This document shows positions 56,201 to 64,000 of a stretch of DNA of 64,000 nt, piece after piece. Each line of letters begins with the position of its first letter. Positions within the stretch are counted from its first letter, which is position 1. The position numbers were made by a program, and so were the translations under genes. The notes beneath the pieces were generated by a model, which ran no database searches, was not told the DNA's origin, and saw only the letters and a program-made list of their open reading frames with translations. The stretch is from Dichotomocladium elegans (lineage: Eukaryota > Mucoromycota > Mucoromycetes > Mucorales > Lichtheimiaceae): the NCBI GenBank assembly GCA_025716815.1, contig JAIXMN010000032.1, positions 124,001 through 188,000 of the forward strand, in the 5' to 3' direction.

Positions 56201-57201
56201 GTGTTTCAAGAAAGTGAACATATAAGTCCAAAATATAGTCCGATAACATGTGGGACCCCATTCTGTGGTACGGAGATACATATTTATATGGGGAAGCGCT
56301 ATAGCACAATGGATCGGCAAGGCAATCGCCTTTCTTTAGAAACACAATTGGACGAAAAAGGTATTTTTCTCTACAAAAGGTCTGCTGCTACTTCCCATAT
56401 TCACAAAATCCACCTGGTTATTCTCTCCTTAAGTCTCCTAATCAAGCTATGGAAGACCGATAAACGTGCAGGTGAAGCTATATATGAAATTTGCTCCCCA
56501 TTTACGGACTCCACGTTGTAGGTCCTCCTGCACATCTGCGCAAAGAAGAAAGACAAACAAACAAATAGGAAAATGGTAGGTCTTTTTATAAGTTATTATA
56601 GCAGCAGTTTGTCATCACAATGAGCTAGTAAAGGCAATATTTATAGGAGTCAATACCATGGAAACTCGATGATGTCGACATTGCTATGGATACAAAAGCT
56701 TCATCTTGAGAGGAACAATGGTCTTGCTCTTTGTAGTGCGCGTATCTTATAACAGAGTTTCAACCTAATGGGCAAACAAAACGAGTCAAACTTGGATTCA
56801 TGTAACAGCGCAGCACGTTGATGACAGGATCGTGTCTGATTCTACAAAGCCTTCATGTATGAACTTGTAACGTTCAGAAAGAAGGATACACAACGAGCAC
56901 ACGGACAATATTAAAAGCGATTACATGCACATGAGAGCGAAAAGGAACAAAGGGCGATCAAGGGTGACATGTCACCAGCGACGAATCGGACAAGGGGCGC
57001 ATCAATAGGGGTTTATCCAGGGAATAAGTTAAATGACAAACATAGAACATGATGCTATGATGTTGTCATCGACTGCTCCTTCCTTTCACTTGACAAAATA
57101 AGTCTCGGGAGATACAGCCATGTATACTAATATATAAAGACCCTTCCTTTTCCCCATTCACGCGTCTTCTTCCCTGCTCCCTTTTCCTCCGTCTTCTATC
57201 C
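50295..57201. other. 6.9-kb AT-rich stretch without supported genes
   Basis: I read all frames and found only short ones. The longest (for example 52022-52529 minus in two overlapping frames and 56015-56521 plus) show no recognisable domain and no splice-linked continuation. No tRNA, transposase motif or tandem array was recognised. The left end is the kinesin-13 promoter; the right end is the Myb-gene promoter. Old, unrecognisable transposon sequence or lineage-specific genes cannot be excluded. Confidence 0.4.
57131..57138 (+). promoter_or_regulatory. TATA box of the Myb gene
   Basis: TATATAAA lies 64 bases before the ATG at 57202 and is followed by a pyrimidine-rich leader of the kind often found at fungal transcription starts. 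Confidence 0.6.
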
Positions 57202-57879
57202 ATGGATATTAAGAGTCTTCTTTGCTCACCTCATATTGCGTGTGGCACCACCACCTTCCTTAACGGCAGCGATAACCTGGAGAAAACACTAGACCATCAT
57301 GGCTGGTCCTCCGCGTTGTCCCACAACAGCTTCTTTGACGACAATAGTACAAGCAGTAGTCCTGACATGTCCTCGAGATGCTTCAACACGTCGCCGGCGC
57401 CCACAGTAGCTTCGTCCCCGCTTTCTTCCCCGACTACGCTGCCAACCTTATTTCCTCGTCCCTCTCGGTCAGCGCCCATGGCTGATGCCGTTGCTCCCGC
57501 AACAGTTGCTCTGCGAAAAAGCTCCCATCAGACCCGAACCCCTTGGACCCGTGAAGAAGACTACTTGCTTCAGCGAGGCTATAACCAAGGCTTATCATGG
57601 GCCATGGTCTCCACGACTTACCTGCCCCATCGGTCTCGGGGCTGTTGCTGGGGACGATTCAAGACGCTGAAGTCCAAAGCAGTGGAACAACGCGAGTGGA
57701 CCGAGGTTGAGGAGCATCTCCTGGCTAATTCTCTAAAGAAAAATAGTCGTCTTTTCAAGCAAGCCTGGAAGGCCGTTGCTCGTGACATGCCTAATCGGTC
57801 GTGGCGGGATTGCGAATCAAGATTTCACAAGGTTGCTGCTGGCAACATGGTCCGAAAGAGATCTTCTGCTCAACACTAG
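57202..57879 (+). CDS. two-repeat Myb/SANT-like DNA-binding protein
   Basis: A single exon encodes 225 residues. The N-terminal half is Ser/Pro-rich. The C-terminal half has two Myb-like repeats: 'TPWTREEDYLLQRGYNQGLS' through 'HRSRGCCWGRF' (about 113-155), and 'REWTEVEEHLLANSLKK' through 'PNRSWRDCESRFHKV' (about 162-212). Spaced Trp residues and the acidic first helix fit the fold. It ends in a short basic tail. It is presumably a nuclear regulator; no specific relative is recognised. The gene has a good TATA box 64 bases upstream and lacks introns, unlike most neighbours. Confidence 0.8.
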   Translation: MDIKSLLCSPHIACGTTTFLNGSDNLEKTLDHHGWSSALSHNSFFDDNSTSSSPDMSSRCFNTSPAPTVASSPLSSPTTLPTLFPRPSRSAPMADAVAPATVALRKSSHQTRTPWTREEDYLLQRGYNQGLSWAMVSTTYLPHRSRGCCWGRFKTLKSKAVEQREWTEVEEHLLANSLKKNSRLFKQAWKAVARDMPNRSWRDCESRFHKVAAGNMVRKRSSAQH

Positions 57880-60343
57880 GTCCGTCGGCGCACTTGCTTT
57901 GGTTGAATTCTCACCATCGTATCGGAACAATCGCCTCTCCCCAATCTTATATAATGGAAACCAAGCGTTTTCCTGTCTCCTTCCATCCCCATTCATCCCC
58001 GTATATTCGTTTTAAGTTTTAGCGCGTGCACATATCCATGCGCACAATCGACGTATGTTAATTATATACGCGCAACCCATACTTAAAAGTACGACGCTTA
58101 CGATGTTTGCCAATATGCCACATGTAGATAGAGTGTTACTGTAACTTCATTGCAAATATCCATTAGAATTATGCGTTTCTACATATCTATGATCATCTTC
58201 CCAGCTAATATTATTTCAAAAGCAAGACGTACCACAATAAACTAACCCATAATAAATAGCTGGTAACTTCATTGCGTCCATCCCACGAACCTTTACGCAA
58301 TGCATTATTGCCAACCATAATTTCGAAACGATAAACGTTTCTTCCTCCGGAGCTACCAAAACTTAAAATCACCACCACCGTTGTTGCTGCTAGTCATACG
58401 GTACTACCACTGCTCTGGACCCTGGAACCATCTTTTCTAGTCGGTAATTTCAACATTGCAGTATAAACCTTCAGATGCATAATAGTATTTTGATAGATGA
58501 TGATGCACTGAAGATCTCATCAGGTACACATAGCCTTGATACCACTGCAGATTTATAATGCTTTATTGCCCTCCGTCATGGCAGTTTTTACTCTTCGGAC
58601 AACATCCGATCCTTTGGGTTGTCCAGTGCTTATCATTACTCCCGTCAGAAGGATACATTCCATCGAATGAGTTCTCTTTACATTCGAAATTCGTCCTTCA
58701 AATACATCTGTACTCCACAAGACCGAATGCAGTCTTCGCCCATATCCTGAATACTGTTACATGTTTATTATCAATCCATGCATGCCACTAACAGATCGTC
58801 CTTCTGCCATACCCAAAAGTGCAAGAGATGTGGCGATGACGAAACGTAGGGCTTGTGGAAAACCAAGTATTTGATATCAAATCATTTCGTAATAGCAAGA
58901 ACTATCTCCGTTCCTATGCACGTGAACGCCCAAAGAGGTTGCATCTCCTTATGTCGATCGGAATAGAATTGGAGCAGGTGATTGCTTATCCGTGGTTTAT
59001 ATTCCATTTGCACAAGATGAAGGGCGTGACTCTTTGTTCAATGCTTGAGGTAGTTTATTGTCTCTGCAACTTGCCTTCCAAACGCATACTATCTCGTATT
59101 GGACCGATATTTATTCCACCCATGTAGGATTTCATTGACCCGAACTTTATATTCTTTTCTTCCTGTGTCTCGCGATATCGCGATGTGAGAGTAGCACGGC
59201 TACGCTGCGTGTAATATCACGCGTTGCGACCTTTTACTTTTCTAGCCGCCGCTCTTCACGTCACTGTTCTTCCACGCGTAGTAGTGGTTAGACCAACGAT
59301 GGGAAGAGAATTGGCTATCGGCTCTCGCTCAGTCTACTGCTATAGCTGCGCTGGTCCGACAATCATACAGAGAGAGAGTTGCTTTCGTTCAATAAAGAGG
59401 ATACCATCTCAAAGACTCGACTTTGGCCCTCTTTTAGTTCTCAAACACCCACTACCTTACTGGTATGATAAAGATATATCAGCACATTTTGTGAGTGAGG
59501 GGTGGCGTGCATGTCCTAGTGTAGATGATGTAGACAGCCACGTTGGTTCATCTGACCAAGCGACAGATCCTCCTTCCCCTTCTTTGCGGAAAAAAACAAC
59601 AACAACATATTAAACCCTGTTCTGTTGGGAGCTTTAGATGGAGATGAAATTCCTTAAACCTTTGGGAGGAGGGTGTTCGAGTGTCTGGCATAGCGCAACC
59701 TTCGTGTCCGCTGACTTTAGAAATGCTTTGCTTCTTTTTTTTTCAGTGGGAAGGTGCATAAATCTGCCTCGAATGTTCCGTCCATCCTTCAGGCAACTGA
59801 ACAGCAATTATTGCAGATCGGTCCGTAGAAAGAAATGCAAAAGGGGGTTCACCATCTCTCTGTAGTCTGAGAATGGCGCAGGCATAGCCGTGATGGCGTT
59901 TTCTAGGAGAAATGGATATAGCAAACATGAGCTTACTCTTCGTGACACGTTTCGCCTGTTGGGGACCACAAGATAGGTCCATCAGACCCTGAACGATTTG
60001 CTTATTCAGCATGTTGCCTACCCGAAGAGATCCGTGCCCACGACGGAATGTCGGTCTTTTCTTATTTTTTACCAGATTTTCTTTATTTAGAAAATTACCC
60101 GGTCGGTATATCGCGGGAATGCCATACACACTGATTGTGGGAGATGAGGAGTAATCGTGCTTGTATGTTCCTTCTCCTCTGATGAGTATGAATACCATAA
60201 TATGGATAGGTGATATAGATATGCCTGATGATGGAGAGAAATGCTATGATAAAAGGTGGATATATACATGAAAATAGAAACAAGGAGAGAAGGAGAGAAA
60301 AGATGCCGCCAGCCTCGGGATTTTGATGGTATAAATGATAATC
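57880..60343. other. intergenic, with unexplained open frames
   Basis: About 2.4 kb with no recognisable product. Frames at 59224-59613 (plus, 129 residues) and 59743-60198 (minus, 151 residues) are the longest and show no motif I can name. The right end is the 3' flank of the arrestin-like gene. Confidence 0.4.
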
Positions 60344-61727
60344 CTAACTTGCCGCGGCGGGGGTTGAATCGGGATAGTCGGGCACAGCAGGAAGCTGTTC
60401 CAGGGTCTGAAAGTATGTAGGAGGCGCCTCGGTTGTGTTGTAGGCCGGAGGACTGGGCATGGTGCCCTCCCAGACATGTTCGCGAGACGAGATAAGGATA
60501 GGAATTTCAAGCGAGCAGAGCGTTAGATGCTGCTGCGGTGAATGTACCTCGTGATTGATCGATGAGCGGCGCGAGGATGGATCACGCTTAAGTGAAAAGA
60601 GAGACGAGATGGAGGACGAGGATGATGAACGGCTTAAAGACGGTTTGGGTGTAGAAGGGCGCGATGTCGGCGGCGTTGGGAGAGTGGTAAGCTCTTCTTC
60701 AAGATGATGATGGGCGACTGACGGTTCGACATGGACTGCTGACTGGGGTTCCTCGACCATCATGTTGACAAGAATATGATGGGATACCTGTACAAGCCGG
60801 GACTCGGTGTCCGCATGGACACGCGGGCAGAGGCGAAAGACAGCATTGTAATCATGATCGCTAGTCGGATCATAATGGTCTGTTTGGTTCGGATAAAAGG
60901 TGCTCCACCCAAGAGGGAAAGATTCCTCAGTGCGTCTGCAAAAAAAAAAGAAAACACGGAATATTAAGAAGAGGAGAAGACACGAGGATTCCTGATTTTC
61001 CTTACTGTGAAGCTTGACAAGTGATGGACCTCTCACCGGTGGTTCGATAGCGGACTACCTCTCGGAGACCGCATGTGATGGAGCGGACGGATTGGGTCTG
61101 TGGTCGACCAAGTAGAATGTTGAGATTGAGGCGAACAATGCCTCCCTCACGGTAGGCCATTGTGGTAGCCGTCGCACTGTATTTGAGCTGCTCTGCCTTG
61201 TTCTCACCCGTCACGGTATCGGTGAACTCGGCAGCAGTGGTAGACGTAAGACTGTCGCTCATCAAACAACGCCGTAGAACAATGTCCTGCGTCGCGTGAA
61301 TGTCAGTTGAGAAGAGCGGACGAAAGAGGGTTGACCGTAGACGATAGCGAATGCAGCCGTACTTGGCGCGGAAGCTGGCTGGTAAGGTGGGAGGAAGATC
61401 AAAAAGAAAGGGATATTCGTATGTTCCGGGCAACATGTATTCGGTCTCGCCGTCTTCACCGATAAAATGAGTACTCTTGTAACATAAAGAGCGAGACTCG
61501 GTCATCTCCGTAGACGTTACGCCAATTGCGGCCTGGCCTTTCAGGTTCACTTTTGTTCGTCCTTCAAACCAGACGAGAAAGCGCCGCACTTTGATAGGCT
61601 TCTGGATATGAAGCACAACCGATCCTTTCAAGACACATCCTTCTGCTTCATCATCAGGGAAGCCCTGCATAATTCCTGTGAAGTAGGGATCGATTTTGAA
61701 TTCTATGGAGGCGTCGTCCTTTGGCAT
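60344..61727 (-). CDS. arrestin-like trafficking adaptor (ART type) with PPxY motifs
   Basis: Two exons on the minus strand: 61727-61006 and 60935-60344, giving 437 residues. The N-terminal arrestin fold is suggested by 'LKGSVVLHIQKPIKVRRFLV', 'TEYMLPGTYEYPFLFDLP' and 'LPASFRAKYGCIRYRL'. The C-terminal arrestin part includes 'GGIVRLNLNILLGRPQTQSV' and 'SFPLGWSTFYP'. A Ser-rich linker follows, then two PPxY motifs ('PPAY', 'PPTY') near the C-terminus that would bind WW domains of a Rsp5/Nedd4 ligase. Such adaptors recruit the ligase to plasma-membrane permeases for endocytosis. The start is a strong-context ATG 129 bases downstream of the Ku70 stop codon on the same strand. Confidence 0.85.
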
Positions 61728-61856
61728 ATGTATAGGAAATAGAAAATAATGCAGAAAATGAAGGCCGTGAAGAGGGCGGCTTTATATATGAATGTTTCGG
61801 ATCATCTCGGTTAAAAAAATTGTTAGTTTGAGACAACGCCTAAAGATATCCACTCT

Positions 61857-64000
61857 TCAAGCGCCGCTTTGCCGCTTGTCGAGCACATCGCACACTTGAA
61901 CAATTAGATCGTTCTTGCGCGGTCGAGGCTTGATTCCATTCGCCTCAAGCCATTCTTTAAGTGTCACAACCAGACACTGATTTGCACGTCTATGTTATTA
62001 TAACTGTATCTATCGATAAACCTCCAGTCGCAGTCCTTTACCTTATTGAGAGTCTGATCCTGATAGTGTTCCTCAACCGATTTGGTGGTCAGCCGCCGGC
62101 GAGAAGATGATTGGCTTTCGGATCCATCATCGACGTCTGCGACCTAAAAAAAAACAACGTGGCATGGTCGAACAGCATCATTATCAGCCTTATCTTGTGC
62201 GACTCGACTCAGAGTTCACTTCGCTTATACCTTCCGCTTTTGGCTCACTGCTGGCACCTCCTCTTCTGCGTCCTCCATCAGTATTGAACTTAGCTTTTTC
62301 AAATTTTGTCCTATGCGCTGGATAGCATCGTGATCACGCGTTAGTTCATTCTTATCTTGCTCACGTTTCTTTTATAAGGCTACCTCGTCGATTACATCCG
62401 CTTTTGGCAGTGTCTGATCATGTATCTCTTCCACCAAGGGCTTGTTGAGCGCAAGTGATTGCAAAACCGAGTATTGCAGTTGCAATGCTTCGTTTCCTGA
62501 GTTAGTTCCGTGTCTTCAACTTTAGGGTTCTGCAATACCTGGGTTCTCAAATCTTTCTGGGTCGTACGTTTTCGATCTGACCTTCATTCCTGCTTTATTA
62601 TCATCCCCGAAGATCGCTTTCATCGTCAGATTTATCTCTTCTTCGGTGGCTGAAAAAAAAAGAATATGTTAGATAATCAGCCACCTCTGCCGATCAGAGT
62701 ACCTCTTTTGCTTACCGCTCTGTGTGGATGCCACTGGAAGATAGCGAATATCTTCTGAAAATGGCATTCGAATGATATGGAATCCAGGGGGCATGTCTTG
62801 GATCCCATTCTCGTCAAACGTTTCACGCTGATTGGTGCATTTAAATTGAAAGACAAAGCACATAAATAAATAAAAGCCTGTTGGGTTTTCTCGTCCGTCC
62901 TTACCTGCGGATAAAGAAGTGCAATCGATGTTAACGCATTGGATCTGGGTGTAAATGTGCAAACTCCCATTTTCCGCTTCTCAAGCATCTTCCTGAGTAA
63001 CGCTGCAAAGGCCCGGGTACTACCATTGTAAGCCTTGAAAGAAATAAGTACTTGGGTTCTCGACCACTGAGATAGTGAAACATACCTCCTCATCAGGATA
63101 GATAAAATAAGGGTGCCCTACGTTAGGAATATCATCGAGTCGTTCCATTCCCGTAAAGCCGATAAGCCGAATACCTAATAATATAAAAACCGGTTAAAAA
63201 TCACGCAACATTGATGCTGAGAAGCCGTAGAAACATGCTTGGGTCTGACATGGTTCGCAGTTTTTGGAGTTCTTCTTTAGAGAACACAGACTGCTCTCCG
63301 CCAACGTTAAAGCTATACTTTATCTCGGACGGCAGAAGATTTTGATTGGTGTCCTATATTTAAGGATGACGAAGAGATGCTGAGTACCACCACAGGCTAT
63401 GCTCAGGCAAACATCTTACCGCACATTTGTAAGTTGTGTCCGAAACGACCTCTGTAATTTGCTCGCCTACTGTGCTCACAGGTTGAGGAAGAGAGCGCTT
63501 TTGTTCCATTATCAGTGCGTATCTATCATGAACTGTCAATTCACAATAGGCATTTCATATTGTTTCTTTCGTTTTATTGCCTACCCTTTCACGCCGATCT
63601 CCAAGTCAGTCCCAATCCGGAAAGGGATCTGGAAGAGCGTGCGCTTTGGAGGTTCGCTGCGCCGGACGCGTTCGAGAAGTTCATCAATGTCATTGGACAT
63701 CGTAACTGTTTCGTCCAACTGTGTAACTGTGTCCGGGATGGTCTTCTGCGTTGCATGGATTTATGGATATATGAGCGCAGGTTCTGGGTCCTTTGTAGAT
63801 CTCCTGCTTTCTTACGCTATAGAATAAGTTAGGGTCGAATCGGTGTCCCTTCTTGTTCAGACCGAACACTTCCACCTGAATTCCAACGTCGTACAAATCC
63901 TAGAGGCATAGCATCAGCATAAGACGAATATATTGGATGGATGGGTATAGCGATAATCACCTTGGCGCGCTGGATGGCCGCTTGTCTCAGGCTTTCATTA
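61857..64000 (-). CDS. KU70: Ku70 DNA-end-binding protein, 5' end beyond the window
   Basis: Partial gene on the minus strand, thirteen visible exons: 64000-63961, 63899-63816, 63745-63585, 63522-63420, 63353-63239, 63174-63086, 63033-62905, 62827-62716, 62649-62539, 62496-62384, 62350-62231, 62143-62042 and 61976-61857. It starts inside the vWA-like part ('DLYDVGIQVEVFGLNKKGHR') and continues through 'DIDELLERVRR', 'GTDLEIGVKG', 'IRLIGFTGMERL', 'GHPYFIYPDEE', 'RAFAALLRKMLEKRKMG' and 'DMPPGFHIIRMPFSEDIRYL'. It ends with a C-terminal SAP domain ('TLKEWLEANGIKPRPRKNDL'). Ku70 forms the Ku ring with Ku80 for non-homologous end joining and telomere work. Two junctions are odd: a GC donor after 63239, and a 33-nt intron at 62383-62351. 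Confidence 0.92.

Noticed and set aside
59743..60198. 151-residue minus-strand frame 3' of the arrestin-like gene
   Set aside because: No motif is recognised, and it lies where the 3' untranslated region is expected. Kept only as an unexplained frame within the intergenic entry.

Overview
The window is nuclear DNA from a filamentous fungus, most likely an early-diverging one (Mucoromycota, probably Mucorales). The basis is many short introns (mostly 50-110 nt) with GTATGT/GTAAGT-like donors and CTAAC branch sites, moderate GC, and a gene set of velvet factor, WRKY-like factor, HSF, TALE homeodomain protein, ABCC transporter, kinesin-4 and kinesin-13. Decayed DDE_3 (Tc1/mariner-like) transposase copies are also present. 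The lineage is an inference from gene content and gene style, not from a search. All gene models were spliced by hand: exon phases were required to agree and family-conserved sequence had to continue across junctions.

Layout. 0.6-2.2 kb: an intronless orphan membrane protein. 2.7-3.6 kb: a broken DDE_3 transposase. 5.55-6.74 kb (+): a seven-exon velvet regulator. 8.1-9.6 kb (+): a RhoGAP-like (possibly Msb1/Mug8-type) protein. 11.3-16.6 kb (+): an 11-exon full-length ABCC (MRP-type) transporter. 19.7-20.7 kb (-): a TALE homeodomain factor. 24.3-30.6 kb (-): a very long kinesin-4. 31.5-32.9 kb (-): ribosomal protein uL4. 33.2-34.7 kb (-): a heat-shock-type factor. 35.9-36.4 kb: a second, more decayed transposon copy. 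36.7-37.9 kb (+): a Dma1-like FHA-RING ubiquitin ligase. 38.2-39.9 kb (-): Atg6/Beclin. 40.1-42.9 kb (-): a Ufo1-like F-box/WD40/UIM protein. 44.7-45.9 kb (-): a WRKY-like factor. 47.3-50.3 kb (-): a kinesin-13 with an N-terminal SAM-like domain. 50.3-57.2 kb: a large AT-rich stretch with no gene I can support. 57.2-57.9 kb (+): an intronless Myb factor. 60.3-61.7 kb (-): an arrestin-like trafficking adaptor with PPxY motifs. 61.9-64.0 kb (-): Ku70, truncated by the right edge.

Functionally this looks like an ordinary mosaic of housekeeping and regulatory genes. Three ubiquitin/autophagy genes (Dma1-like, Atg6, Ufo1-like) lie side by side, but I see no evidence that they form one unit. The most notable features are structural. 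There are four probable GC-AG introns, an 11-nt microexon in the kinesin-13 gene, a one-codon first exon in the uL4 gene with a perfect inverted repeat in its short promoter, and a divergent WRKY-like domain lacking the WRKYGQK heptapeptide. No CRISPR array, rRNA or convincing tRNA was seen.
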